This document shows positions 26,268 to 35,195 of a stretch of DNA of 64,000 nucleotides, one piece after another. Below the pieces are notes generated by a model, which was not told where the DNA came from, ran no database searches, and saw only the letters and a list, made by a program, of their open reading frames with translations. This stretch comes from Flavisolibacter tropicus (GTDB lineage Bacteria; Bacteroidota; Bacteroidia; Chitinophagales; Chitinophagaceae). Numbering within the stretch: position 1 is the stretch's first letter; the number at the start of each line of letters is the position of its first letter. The DNA is taken from NCBI RefSeq assembly GCF_001644645.1, contig NZ_CP011390.1, positions 4,791,501 to 4,855,500 on the forward strand, given 5' to 3'. The translations under genes were made by a program, and so were the position numbers.

Positions 26268-27770
26268 CTAGAGATATTTACCAATAACTGGCAGTCGCGC
26301 AAATTCTTTTCGCTCTACGCGAAGAATAAACAGGGTGTAAAGCGATAGCAGGATAAGGGCAATGACACGATTCACCCATACATTATCAATAAATCCTTGG
26401 AATAAGGTATACAGACCAAAGAAACCTACCGATATAAGTATATAGGCTACCAGTTTGCGCCAGGCATAAGGAACAGGATATGCTTTTTGCCCCCAGATAT
26501 ATGATACCACCATCATGGTGCCATAGCACAGGAAGGTAGCCCAGGCGCAGGCCATGTATCCATAGTGTGGAATAAAGAAATAGTTGATGACAGTAGTTAC
26601 CGCTGCTCCCAAAAGCGTGATCCAGGCACCCGCCATAGTTCTATTGGACAATTTATACCAAATAGAAAGGTTGTAGTAAATACCCAGGAACATATTGGCC
26701 AATAAAAGAATGGGAACAACCTTCAATCCCACGCGGTACGACGCTCCGATCATGTACTGCCATACATTCAAAAACAGGCTTACCAGCAGGAACATGACAG
26801 AAATGACAATAACAAAAAACTTCATTACGCGGGCGTATGTACGTTGGGGCTTTTCTCCCTGCGCCTGCTTAAAGAAAAAAGGCTCGGCACTCATCCGGAA
26901 GGCTTGTATAAACAAGGTGATAAGAATCGAAAGTTTATAACAAGCGTTATAGATACCTACTTGCGACTCTCTATAAATTTCGCTGCCAGGTAACCACCAG
27001 CGGAGCATAAGCCGGTCAAAGGTTTCATTGATCACACCGCCAAATCCTACAATGAGCAGCGGCATGGCGTAAACCATCATTTCGCGCCACAGCCTACCAT
27101 CGATTTTCAGCCTTACCTGTGCAATCTCGCGCGACAACATTAAAAGCGTAATAATTGCCTGCAGCAGGTTGGCAACCAGCACATAGGTTACCGGGTTGAT
27201 ATAGGGGTTATAAATCAGGGTCAGCCAATTAGGGTTTTGTGGGTCAAAATGGGAAGGGCAGTAGCTGATAAAGAACCATGTAACCAATATATTAATGAGG
27301 ATACCGGAAATTTTTACCAATGCATACATCCTGGGCCGTTCTTCCTGCCTCAAACGCGCAAAAGGAATAGTGCTTAACGTATCAAATGAAATGATCAGAA
27401 CAGATAGCTTGATCAGTTGTGGCAGGTCTGTTAAGCCGGTGATCCCTCCTAAAATGCCAGGAAACGTATATAGAATAAGTGAAAAGAATAGCGTACTAAT
27501 GGCTATGGATAAAAAGGCGGTGCTGAAAATGGTAGACCGGTTTTCTGCCTTGGCTGAAAAGCGGAAGTAGGCTGTTTCTAAACCATACGTAAAGAGAACA
27601 TTCAATACCGGGAGCGCAGAATAGATTAACCCGATCTTTCCATAATCAGCCTTGGAAATGACTGCTGAATACGTCAGAAGAGGGGTCAATAAATAATTGA
27701 TAAAACGGGCAGCAATAGAGCTTCCACCATACCAAAGGGTTTGTCCTGCCAGTTTCTTAATACCACTCAC
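26268..27770 (-). CDS. Polysaccharide flippase (Wzx/MATE-like)
   Basis: A 500-residue integral membrane protein with about 14 hydrophobic helices. It begins SGIKKLAGQTLWYGGSSIAARFINYLLTPLLTY, the typical start of oligosaccharide flippases and lipid II flippase-like proteins, and has SKADYGKIGLIYSALPVLNVLFTYGLETAYFRFS. Presumed role is to flip a lipid-linked glycan across the inner membrane. No glycosyltransferase cluster is adjacent; the nearest upstream genes form the MbnH/MbnP-like pair on the same strand 64 bp away. Confidence 0.88.
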   Translation of the reverse strand: MSGIKKLAGQTLWYGGSSIAARFINYLLTPLLTYSAVISKADYGKIGLIYSALPVLNVLFTYGLETAYFRFSAKAENRSTIFSTAFLSIAISTLFFSLILYTFPGILGGITGLTDLPQLIKLSVLIISFDTLSTIPFARLRQEERPRMYALVKISGILINILVTWFFISYCPSHFDPQNPNWLTLIYNPYINPVTYVLVANLLQAIITLLMLSREIAQVRLKIDGRLWREMMVYAMPLLIVGFGGVINETFDRLMLRWWLPGSEIYRESQVGIYNACYKLSILITLFIQAFRMSAEPFFFKQAQGEKPQRTYARVMKFFVIVISVMFLLVSLFLNVWQYMIGASYRVGLKVVPILLLANMFLGIYYNLSIWYKLSNRTMAGAWITLLGAAVTTVINYFFIPHYGYMACAWATFLCYGTMMVVSYIWGQKAYPVPYAWRKLVAYILISVGFFGLYTLFQGFIDNVWVNRVIALILLSLYTLFILRVERKEFARLPVIGKYL

Positions 27771-27833
27771 GCCAATACAATTTGCGACAAAAATAATGGG
27801 TACAACTGTGCCATACTTGTTAAAGCCTGTTTA

Positions 27834-28880
27834 TTATGGCGCTCCAAATTTAGGATTGTGAAGAATGCTGGAGTCCGATAGGGTGCGTAAAAAGGCAACT
27901 ACATTATCCAGCTCTGTATTGGTGAGCGGAATACCATTCTTTAATGAAGGATCCAAAGTAGGCCCTTGCTCTACGCGACTGCGGTAGTGATCTACCATAT
28001 TTCGAAGGGTGGCGCTGCGGCCGTCGTGTATATAATAAGAAGTGAGTTCAGCGTTGCGTAAGCTGGGCACCCTAAACTTTAGCGAGTCGGACGATTGGTG
28101 GGTAACGCGCTGTCGACCAAAGTCGCTAAGAAAATCCTGTATAGGCAATCCAATGTTGCGATAGGTAAAATCGGTAAACAGTGGCTCGGTGTGGCAGCCG
28201 GTACACTTGGCTTGAAAAACCTGGTAGCCGTTTGCCTCTTGAGATGTAAAGCTGGCTGTGCCTTTTTTTACCCGGTCGTATTTAGAATCGGCTGTTACAA
28301 TAGTGAGCATAAATTGGGTAAGTGCCTTTAAAACGCGATCGCCCGTAATCTGTTCGTCACCATAAGCGGCTTTGAACAATTGTTTATAGTTAGCATCCTG
28401 TTGCAGCTTGCGGATAATACCTAGAATAGATTCGGCCATTTCATCGGGGGCCGTAATATGTGCATAAGACACTTCCTCCATCGTTTTGGCACTACCATCT
28501 TGCCGGAAGGCGCGTTGCCAGGCCAAATTGAGCAGGGCAGGGGCATTGCGTAAGGTATGGGAGTGGTTATAGCCATGGCTGCGGTCGTGTTCATAGGTGG
28601 TAAAGCTGGCTACTTGCTGGTGGCAGGAAGAACATGGAAAATTACCATCTATAGATAGGCGTCCTTCATAAAACAGGTGGCGACCTAATTCTACACCTTC
28701 CTGGGTCAGCGGGTTTTTCTGAAAGTTATAAACCGGGGGAGGAAAGCCTGCAGGTACTTCAAAGGCCAATGGCGTTGTGTGCGGGCGAGGGAAATAATCT
28801 ACATCACTACAGCTTTCTAAAAGACTTACTGTTACAGCTACAATTGCTACAAGGCCTCCAATAACAATCCAAGGTTTCAT
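27834..28880 (-). CDS. Diheme cytochrome c peroxidase / MauG family, MbnH-like
   Basis: A 348-residue lipoprotein-like protein (lipobox-type SLLESC, C24) with two c-type heme motifs: C83-SS-C86-H87 and C226-TG-C229-H230. Between them are RNAPALLNLAWQRAFRQDGS and the ITAPDEMAES segment of the CCP/MauG superfamily. The start lies 2 nt past the stop of the MbnP-like gene, so they form an operon. In the MbnP/MbnH pair the diheme enzyme oxidises a tryptophan of MbnP to kynurenine for copper binding; that role is inferred here from pairing. A general cytochrome c peroxidase is the alternative. Confidence 0.88.
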   Translation of the reverse strand: MKPWIVIGGLVAIVAVTVSLLESCSDVDYFPRPHTTPLAFEVPAGFPPPVYNFQKNPLTQEGVELGRHLFYEGRLSIDGNFPCSSCHQQVASFTTYEHDRSHGYNHSHTLRNAPALLNLAWQRAFRQDGSAKTMEEVSYAHITAPDEMAESILGIIRKLQQDANYKQLFKAAYGDEQITGDRVLKALTQFMLTIVTADSKYDRVKKGTASFTSQEANGYQVFQAKCTGCHTEPLFTDFTYRNIGLPIQDFLSDFGRQRVTHQSSDSLKFRVPSLRNAELTSYYIHDGRSATLRNMVDHYRSRVEQGPTLDPSLKNGIPLTNTELDNVVAFLRTLSDSSILHNPKFGAP

Positions 28881-28882
28881 AA

Positions 28883-29638
28883 TTACTTCACGTCAATGGA
28901 AGATAACGAGAATTGCCCGGAATAATTGTCTGCAATTTTCATGGCCGCAGTTCCTGGATTTAGTATGGTGGGGTTGTCGGCAATTGACATGGGATAAATG
29001 CCATCAAACCAGCGAAGCAGTTCAGCCTTGATCGTCAGTTTTAAAGTTTGTCCTTGGTTAACTACCATAGTAGCGGGGAAGGGAATGATCACATAACGAA
29101 GAGCATTCGTTTGACCTTCAAATCCCCCAATCTCATGTCGTAATACATTACCGGGAGCCCCTGAAAAATCAGAGGTGCCCTCCATCTTGGCAGCCATGTA
29201 CCCTTCGTTGGCATCCCAATACATTCCTTGCGCGGGATCTAACACACCTGTATGATTGCCACTAACCTGCCGCGTGCTATCTATTCCTACCAAAAATACC
29301 AGGCCATCATAGGCGTCAGCCCTGATAGTTGTTTTCAGTGTTTTGGAGTCGGCGCTTTGTTCATTAACTAAAAAATAGGTGTCTGAAGCTTTAAAGTTTT
29401 TGCTTGGATTGAGCAGCTCCAGGTTGCTGACATAATATTTATACTCGGTTAGTGTAAATGTTTCTTGGAATGAGTTGGTCAGTGTTTTGTTTAACTGTAG
29501 GGGCTGACCATTAACCTGATTAACCAGCTGAATTTCTAAAAACGCACCAGTGTCATCGGTGGCGCTTTTTTCTTTTTTACAGCTGTTAGTAAACAGGAGT
29601 AAACATACGATAGTAATAGAGGTGAGTAACCGCATCAT
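28883..29638 (-). CDS. MbnP family copper-binding lipoprotein
   Basis: A 251-residue lipoprotein (lipobox TNSC, C20). Family features: FTLTEYKYYVSNLEL (about 61-75), FLVGIDSTRQVSG, and GVLDPAQGMYWDANEGYMAAKMEG with W141 in the GMYW position that is strongly conserved in MbnP. Later comes a HEIGGF histidine segment. MbnP proteins bind one copper after a partner MbnH modifies a tryptophan. No methanobactin genes are in the window. It is likely anchored in the periplasm or outer membrane together with the diheme partner. Confidence 0.88.
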   Translation of the reverse strand: MMRLLTSITIVCLLLFTNSCKKEKSATDDTGAFLEIQLVNQVNGQPLQLNKTLTNSFQETFTLTEYKYYVSNLELLNPSKNFKASDTYFLVNEQSADSKTLKTTIRADAYDGLVFLVGIDSTRQVSGNHTGVLDPAQGMYWDANEGYMAAKMEGTSDFSGAPGNVLRHEIGGFEGQTNALRYVIIPFPATMVVNQGQTLKLTIKAELLRWFDGIYPMSIADNPTILNPGTAAMKIADNYSGQFSLSSIDVK

Positions 29639-29663
29639 ATCAAAAGGGTGGGCTTAATAAATG

Positions 29664-30065
29664 TTAGGCGTTGTAACGAAACTTTTGGCGGCCTTGCTTT
29701 CGTTCTCCCTGTTTCTTTTTGCTATCCAAGCGCTTTTCCTTTGCTTGTTTGGATGGCTTGGTAGCAATCCGAAACTTCTTTTTTTTCAAAGCCTGCGTAA
29801 TCAGTTCATTAATTTTCTGAATGGCTTCTTCTTTGTTTTGCAGTTGGGTACGATGTGTTTGAGCTTTTACAAACAGTTCTCCTTCTGCATTGATACGGTT
29901 TACAAGCTTTTCGTGCAGCACTTGCTTTTGCTGCGGGGTTAAGATGTTGGAGTTGTCAATAGGGAAGGTCGCGATCACTGCGGTTTCTACTTTATTTACA
30001 TTCTGTCCGCCTTTTCCGCCACTCCTGGTAGTTTTCAATTCTATTTCCGCCGATACGTCAACCAT
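29664..30065 (-). CDS. arfB: Ribosome rescue peptidyl-tRNA hydrolase ArfB
   Basis: A 133-residue RF-like protein with the catalytic GGQ at 19-21 in TRSGGKGGQNVNKVETAV and a basic, lysine-rich C-terminal tail (KKKFRIATKPSKQAKEKRLDSKKKQ) that in ArfB/YaeJ enters the empty mRNA channel of stalled ribosomes. The length fits ArfB rather than a full release factor. It is divergent from dtd, another translation quality-control gene. Confidence 0.95.
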   Translation of the reverse strand: MVDVSAEIELKTTRSGGKGGQNVNKVETAVIATFPIDNSNILTPQQKQVLHEKLVNRINAEGELFVKAQTHRTQLQNKEEAIQKINELITQALKKKKFRIATKPSKQAKEKRLDSKKKQGERKQGRQKFRYNA

Positions 30066-30145
30066 AATTCGGTGGTGAAGCTAAAAAAAACAACTGATTT
30101 ATGAAACCCTGCCGTTAACTTCCCTTTTTTAATGATGCAAATTTT

Positions 30146-30598
30146 ATGCGAGTAGTTATACAACGGGTTACTAAAGCTAGCGTAACGGTGGAGGGAGAGA
30201 TAACGGGACAGATCAATCACGGGCTACTAGTATTGCTTGGTATTGAAGATGCGGATACAGAAGAAGATAGGGTGTGGCTGAGTAATAAAATCGTCAACCT
30301 CCGGATCTTTAATGATGAGCAAGGTGTTATGAACCGCTCTGTACTTGAAATAGGTGGTGGTATTTTATTGGTAAGTCAGTTTACTTTGCATGCCTCAACC
30401 AAAAAAGGTAACCGGCCCAGTTATATAAAAGCAAGCAAGCCAGATGTAGCCATTCCCATATATGAAAAGATGAAGCTACAATTGGCAAAGGACTTAGGGA
30501 AACCCATACCTTGCGGAATATTTGGTGCCGATATGAAAGTGGAGTTGTTAAACGATGGACCTGTAACAATTGTAATAGATACCAAAAACAAAGAATAG
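30146..30598 (+). CDS. dtd: D-aminoacyl-tRNA deacylase
   Basis: A 150-residue protein of normal DTD length that hydrolyses D-aminoacyl-tRNA. The diagnostic motifs are present: MRVVIQRVTKASVTVEG at the start, SQFTLHAST in the middle and NDGPVTIVID, the Gly-cisPro loop that excludes L-amino acids. It is followed 21 bp later by the haemoglobin gene on the same strand. Confidence 0.97.
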   Translation: MRVVIQRVTKASVTVEGEITGQINHGLLVLLGIEDADTEEDRVWLSNKIVNLRIFNDEQGVMNRSVLEIGGGILLVSQFTLHASTKKGNRPSYIKASKPDVAIPIYEKMKLQLAKDLGKPIPCGIFGADMKVELLNDGPVTIVIDTKNKE

Positions 30599-30619
30599 TA
30601 GTTTAGTAAATAACAAGAG

Positions 30620-31009
30620 ATGAAGCGTGATATAGAAAACCGTGAAGACATAGAAAAACTGTTGGAAGCGTTTTATCAGCAGGCCACACAAGATCCTTCT
30701 ATTGGCCGCTTTTTTACAGAGGTTGTTCCATTAGATATGCAGCAACACATTCCCGTGATTGCCGGATTCTGGGAGGCCATTCTTTTTGGCAGCCGTACCT
30801 ATAGTAAAAACGTAATGGCGGTGCACCAACACATTCACCAACTGTCCTCTATTAAAAAAGAACACCTCGATCGCTGGGTACAATTGTTTACTCAAACTGT
30901 AGATCGTTTATTTGAAGGAGAAAAAGCAACACTCATGAAACAGCGCGGTGCATCTATCGCTACGCTCATGGACATTAAACTCAACTATAATCAGGTAGGT
31001 AATAAATAA
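30620..31009 (+). CDS. Group III truncated haemoglobin
   Basis: A 129-residue protein with the trHb-III pattern: an IEKLLEAFYQQATQDPSIGRFF start, FWEAILFGSRTYSKNVMAVHQHIHQL carrying the proximal His region, and the EHLDRWVQLFTQTVDRLFEGE helix. Such globins bind O2 or NO, often with peroxidase or NO-detoxifying roles. Same strand as dtd and possibly co-transcribed. Confidence 0.93.
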   Translation: MKRDIENREDIEKLLEAFYQQATQDPSIGRFFTEVVPLDMQQHIPVIAGFWEAILFGSRTYSKNVMAVHQHIHQLSSIKKEHLDRWVQLFTQTVDRLFEGEKATLMKQRGASIATLMDIKLNYNQVGNK

Positions 31010-31155
31010 CTTGCTTCTTAGGTTTATTACACCAATTTTATTGAATTACATGAATTGTAATAGGTTATTGTCAATTTTGGAGCAAGGTCACTTATGTTTA
31101 AACGAATCGTTTTCTAACTATCAAATTCGTGTAATTCAAACCTTAAATTCGTGTC

Positions 31156-31479
31156 ATGACAATACAAGAGGCGCAAGCGCAAGTTGATAACTGGATCAAG
31201 ACAACAGGTGTTCGTTATTTTAATGAACTAACGAATATGGCTATCCTAACAGAAGAAGTGGGAGAGGTGGCCCGCCTAATGAGCCGCTTGTATGGTGAGC
31301 AAAGCTTTAAAGAAAGTGATAAAGGGAAGGAGCTTAGTGATGAGCTGGCCGATGTAATGTGGGTGCTCATCTGTATTGCCAACCAAACCGGTGTAGACCT
31401 AACCGCTGCCCTGCAAAAGAACTTTGAAAAGAAATCTATCCGTGATAAAGACCGCCATCAGCAGAATGAGAAGTTATAG
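31156..31479 (+). CDS. MazG-like nucleotide pyrophosphohydrolase
   Basis: A 107-residue protein with the all-alpha NTP pyrophosphatase motif: EEVGEVARLMSRLYGEQ (ExxE-type) and KGKELSDELADVMWVLICIAN (ExxD) for Mg binding. Likely hydrolyses non-canonical or excess nucleoside triphosphates to monophosphates. The upstream 145 bp contain a duplicated AAATTCGTGT motif. Confidence 0.92.
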   Translation: MTIQEAQAQVDNWIKTTGVRYFNELTNMAILTEEVGEVARLMSRLYGEQSFKESDKGKELSDELADVMWVLICIANQTGVDLTAALQKNFEKKSIRDKDRHQQNEKL

Positions 31480-31497
31480 AGATAGAGGAGAGGGTTG

Positions 31498-31575
31498 ACA
31501 AGTTTACAAGTTGAAAAGGGATGTTTCAATCTTGTATCTATCCTTTTCAACTTATCAACTTGTAAACTTATAAAC
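31498..31575. repeat. Inverted repeat AAGTTTACAAGTTGAAAAGG
   Basis: The left arm at about 31500-31519 and the right arm at about 31541-31569 are reverse complements, with a GATAAGTT duplication in the right arm. It may fold as a hairpin after the MazG gene. No T-tract is seen. Confidence 0.5.
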
Positions 31576-31645
31576 AGCTTCTAATCCCACTAATCCCTTA
31601 ATCTGCGGTCCCTTTTTTGTATACCCTTACCTAAACAATGCGTTT

Positions 31646-32875
31646 ATGGCAAAGGTTACCTTTAAAGGAATGGTGCAGGTGATGAAAGATGCGTTTAAAG
31701 GATTCTCTGATCATAAAGTACCAAAGCTCAGTGCTTCACTGGCTTATTATACCGTCTTCTCCATTGGCCCCCTGCTATTACTAATCATTTCATTAGCCGG
31801 CCTGTTCTTAGGGCGCGAGGCCGTGGAGGGTTCTATCTATAATCAACTGGGTTCTTTTATTGGGAGGGAACCTGCTGCACAGATTCAGGATATTGTCAAA
31901 AACGCCTTTAAAAGCGGCGACAGTAATATAGGGGCTACGGTTGGTATCATTACCTTGTTGGTTGGTGCTACTGGTATGTTTGGCGAACTGCAGGATTCTA
32001 TTAACACCATTTGGGGATTAAAGTCCAAGCCCAAGCAAGGGATGTTTCTGCTTATTAAAAACCGCCTGTTGTCCTTTGGTATGATCGGTGTCTTAGGCTT
32101 CTTGCTATTGGTGTCTTTGGCAGTAACAGCTTTAACTGCGGGTCTGGGCGATCGTATTCAGCAATTGCTACCGGGCGTAGGAGAGGCCGTTATGTTTGTG
32201 ATTACAGGTATTTTGTCACTAGTAATTACAACATCGCTCTTTGCTGTTATTTTTAAAGTGTTGCCAGATGCTCGTATGGAATGGAAGCAAGTGTGGCCAG
32301 GCGCTATTGCTACATCTATACTGTTCCTGATTGGTAAGTTTGCTATCTCCTTCTATATCGGTACCAGTAATGTGGGCAGCTCATTTGGAGCGGCTGGCTC
32401 ATTGATCATACTGTTAGTGTGGATTTATTATTCTGCTTTCATACTGTACTTTGGTGCAGAGTTTACAAGGGCTTACGATGTAAAATATACCAAGGGTATT
32501 ATACCTAATAAATATGCGGTAACGCAAAGTACAGTTGTAGTAGAAGGGGATAAGCCGGTCGCAGCGCAAGTACGAGAGCAGTTATCTGAACCTCAGGCGC
32601 AGTTCGGCAAACAACAGGATGAAGAGAATGAGGAAAAACAACAGCCTAAAGCGGCTAAGCCTGATATCCGCAAACCTAAGCTGCAGCCTACAATAGTGTA
32701 TGAGCAGGTATACACATCTAGCCATAATGCAAAAGCCGCTAAACCGGATAAAGAGGGTTTGTATCGTATTCGTGTAGAGCATAAGAAACCTACCAATATT
32801 GGAGTAGCATTGGCGGGTCTATTGTTATTCTTTGTTAATACGGCTGTTGATCAAAGTAATGATGCAAAAGCATAG
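31646..32875 (+). CDS. YihY/BrkB family membrane protein with long hydrophilic tail
   Basis: A 409-residue protein. Residues 1-285 match the YihY (BrkB) family: KVPKLSASLAYYTVFSIGPLLLLIISLAGL, then FGELQDSINTIWGLK and the SFGAAGSLIILLVWIYYSAFILYFGAEFTRAYD block, with six transmembrane helices. Residues about 290-385 form a charged Gln/Glu/Lys-rich tail (EEKQQPKAAKPDIRKPKLQP), and a last hydrophobic segment lies at about 387-403. The seventh helix plus linker is unusual. Function of the family is not settled; it is not RNase BN. Confidence 0.88.
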   Translation: MAKVTFKGMVQVMKDAFKGFSDHKVPKLSASLAYYTVFSIGPLLLLIISLAGLFLGREAVEGSIYNQLGSFIGREPAAQIQDIVKNAFKSGDSNIGATVGIITLLVGATGMFGELQDSINTIWGLKSKPKQGMFLLIKNRLLSFGMIGVLGFLLLVSLAVTALTAGLGDRIQQLLPGVGEAVMFVITGILSLVITTSLFAVIFKVLPDARMEWKQVWPGAIATSILFLIGKFAISFYIGTSNVGSSFGAAGSLIILLVWIYYSAFILYFGAEFTRAYDVKYTKGIIPNKYAVTQSTVVVEGDKPVAAQVREQLSEPQAQFGKQQDEENEEKQQPKAAKPDIRKPKLQPTIVYEQVYTSSHNAKAAKPDKEGLYRIRVEHKKPTNIGVALAGLLLFFVNTAVDQSNDAKA

Positions 32876-32936
32876 CTAAGAGAGAAAGAGATAAGGAGAG
32901 AGAGATAATTATATTAAAAGAGTACTATTCTATTGT

Positions 32937-32969
32937 AGAAGTCCTATGTCTTCAAGACATAGGACTTCT
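32937..32969. terminator. Bidirectional hairpin after the BrkB gene
   Basis: A near-perfect palindrome (stem GAAGTCCTATGTC, 5-nt loop) between two convergent genes, followed by CTTACTTTAT. The T-tract is imperfect. Confidence 0.6.
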
Positions 32970-33010
32970 TACTTTATAGTCGGACTATAACTAACGGCTG
33001 GCTCGTAAAA

Positions 33011-33400
33011 CTAACGCTCGTAAAACTCTATGGGCAACAGATCTGGATCAGAAATGAACGTAAACTTTTTTCCTGTGTATTCATCAATACGGATAGGCTC
33101 TGCTACCACCTGGTGTTTATTAAGTTGACGAACTGTTTCTTCTATATCGTTTACTTCAAAGGCTAAGTGTCGTAGTCCCGTACCTTCAGGGCGCGATAGG
33201 CGTTGCGGCGGATTAGGAAAAGAAAATAATTCAACAACATAGTGGCCATTCAAAGCCAAGTCCAGCTTATAGGACTGCCGCTCTGCTCTATATACTTCTC
33301 TGATAATGCTAAGGCCCAATACTTCTGTATAAAAGACTTTTGAGCGCTCATAGTCTGAGCATATAATGGCAATGTGATGTATAGCGTTTAATGATACCAT
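33011..33400 (-). CDS. VOC family protein (YaeR/glyoxalase I-like)
   Basis: A 129-residue vicinal-oxygen-chelate protein. It starts NAIHHIAIICSDYERSKVFYTEVLGL with metal-binding His, has GLRHLAFEVNDIEETVRQL and ends FISDPDLLPIEFYER. The pattern is closest to the YaeR/SMU1112c group. Predicted metal-dependent enzyme, substrate unknown. It lies 6 bp from the TPR gene on the same strand. Confidence 0.93.
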   Translation of the reverse strand: MVSLNAIHHIAIICSDYERSKVFYTEVLGLSIIREVYRAERQSYKLDLALNGHYVVELFSFPNPPQRLSRPEGTGLRHLAFEVNDIEETVRQLNKHQVVAEPIRIDEYTGKKFTFISDPDLLPIEFYER

Positions 33401-33406
33401 AATTGA

Positions 33407-34390
33407 TTACTGGTAATTAGCTCTTTTGAGACGCCAAATTAAGACTACTATTACTAATGCAAGTAGCGACCCACTGATCCACATGATTGTTTTATAGGTT
33501 GATCCATTGCTCACCTTTGTGCTTTTAACAAGCGTTACCGGTTGCTGTTTCTTTTCCCAGGGGCGTATTATTTGATTTTGATATTCATTCTTTAATCCTT
33601 TCTGCAGACTTAAGAAATGCTCATATCTTTTCTTGAGTACGTCATTTACAAATCCATATTCCACTGCTTTGTCATAAATTCTTAGGGCTGAAGTTACATC
33701 ATGCGTCAGCGCCGTTATATTTCCCAATTCAAAAAGAAGTAGTCCTACAATCTTATCCTCAGGTTTGATAAACGATATGCGTTCATACAGTTGGTAATAG
33801 ATGGCTTGTCTTAGTTTTTTGAGATCGTTTTCACTTAAAGTAGTTTGTGGTTTGACATCGCTGCCAAATGTTGTTCCAATAAGAAACTGACTATTAACAG
33901 AACGATCGCCATTGATTTTAGCTTCCAGAATTTTAGCATGTAGCCATTCCGATTCCATATGTGAGGAGGGATCAATTTGAATAGCCTTTTTTATCCAATA
34001 AAGCGCAGAATCGTTTTGTCCCAAGAGCTCATAAAGGGTTCCAATATTTGCCGCAGTGGAATACCTTCCCGGATGCGTACTTTCTATTCGTTGATAAACT
34101 TCTTTTGCTTCATTATAGCGACCTAAATAAATAAGGTATACACCGTAGTCAGAATAATCGTCGATCTTCTTATCTTTTTTCCATACACTATCTAAGTAAG
34201 CAAGTTGCTTGATGTAGTAAGTTTTACCTTCAATTTCACTGCTATCACGCCCAATTGGTACTTCATCACCCAACCCACTAACTTCCACTTGCTTACCGGA
34301 AAGCAGCACACGCATTTCATTTATACAGGCAAAGGAAGAAATGGAATATGTGAATAAGAAGAGTAGGGCTAAAGATCTAATCATGATCAT
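33407..34390 (-). CDS. TPR protein with signal peptide and C-terminal membrane anchor
   Basis: A 327-residue protein: a signal peptide (to SSFAC), TPR-like helices at about 85-160 (YGVYLIYLGRYNEAKEVYQRIESTHPGRYSTAANIGTLYELLGQ), a middle helical region, and one transmembrane helix (about 302-320) with an RLKRANYQ tail. The C-terminal anchor would place the TPR region in the periplasm. Cys22 after SSFA could be a lipobox, but the A-C context is weak. No named function. Confidence 0.8.
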   Translation of the reverse strand: MIMIRSLALLFLFTYSISSFACINEMRVLLSGKQVEVSGLGDEVPIGRDSSEIEGKTYYIKQLAYLDSVWKKDKKIDDYSDYGVYLIYLGRYNEAKEVYQRIESTHPGRYSTAANIGTLYELLGQNDSALYWIKKAIQIDPSSHMESEWLHAKILEAKINGDRSVNSQFLIGTTFGSDVKPQTTLSENDLKKLRQAIYYQLYERISFIKPEDKIVGLLLFELGNITALTHDVTSALRIYDKAVEYGFVNDVLKKRYEHFLSLQKGLKNEYQNQIIRPWEKKQQPVTLVKSTKVSNGSTYKTIMWISGSLLALVIVVLIWRLKRANYQ

Positions 34391-34508
34391 TCATTAAAGA
34401 GTTAGTATTGGATTGATTTAACTTCTAAATATATAGAAGCTATAGGGAAGATAATTACATCTGCGAATATTTACAATTACCGATTTTGTCTGACCAACTC
34501 ATTGAATT

Positions 34509-34555
34509 ATTACAAATAGAAAAGCCCCGTTAAACAGGGCTTTTCTATTTGTAAT
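34509..34555 (-). terminator. Terminator of the cytochrome c gene
   Basis: A perfect 19-bp stem (34509-34527 with 34537-34555), 9-nt loop, containing AAAAGCCC/GGGCTTTT. It lies 16 bp past the cytochrome stop on the minus strand. Confidence 0.85.
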
Positions 34556-34570
34556 AAACGATTATAATTA

Positions 34571-35170
34571 TTATAACTGTCCTGGCGCTTTGGGGGCAGG
34601 TACTACATTATCCACAGGATTTGTGCTTTTTAAATAGGCAAAGATGGCTTTGATATCTCCATCATTGAGTTGGGCCGTATTTTGCCATGGCATAGGCGGC
34701 AGAAGCGGACGGCTATTTTCAAGGCCTTTATATTTTCCTTTACGCAGGGCTGTAAAGAATTGCTCTTCTGTCCAGTTGCCAACACCGGTAGCATCAGAGG
34801 TAAGGTTGGCGGCATAGGACGTACCCCAAGGGCCAACAACGGCTGTATTATTGAAGTTAAACAACACCCATGATTTAAGTGTCGATGTATCTATAGGTCC
34901 TAAATTTTCATCAGCACGATGACCGCTTAAAAGACGCTCAGGGTCAGGTGCCGGCCCTTGAGGGGTCATAATTTTAGGCGAATGACAGTCACCGCATCCC
35001 ATGGTTGCAACCAGGTATTCGCCCCGCTTGATCGTATCTTGTTTGGTGGGTAATTGGGAAGAAGAAGTTTTGTCCTGTTGGTTGCAGGCAGAAACGCCAC
35101 AGATTAGGGCAGTGGCAATGATCATGGATACTGTGCTTTTCATCATATCTATTCTATTTTTAGGTTGCAA
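34571..35170 (-). CDS. Single-heme c-type cytochrome, lipoprotein
   Basis: A 199-residue protein with a Sec signal and lipobox-like SAC (MIIATALICGVSAC), one heme site CGDCH in LVATMGCGDCHSPKIMTPQGPAPDPERLLSGH, and a distal Met-rich segment (PPMPWQNTAQLNDGDIKAIFAYLKS) typical of a class I cytochrome c. Likely a periplasmic electron carrier, possibly for a dehydrogenase. It is divergent from an AraC regulator across a perfect 20-bp inverted repeat. Confidence 0.9.
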   Translation of the reverse strand: MQPKNRIDMMKSTVSMIIATALICGVSACNQQDKTSSSQLPTKQDTIKRGEYLVATMGCGDCHSPKIMTPQGPAPDPERLLSGHRADENLGPIDTSTLKSWVLFNFNNTAVVGPWGTSYAANLTSDATGVGNWTEEQFFTALRKGKYKGLENSRPLLPPMPWQNTAQLNDGDIKAIFAYLKSTNPVDNVVPAPKAPGQL

Positions 35171-35195
35171 AAATGAACACTTGTTCTAATGCCAG

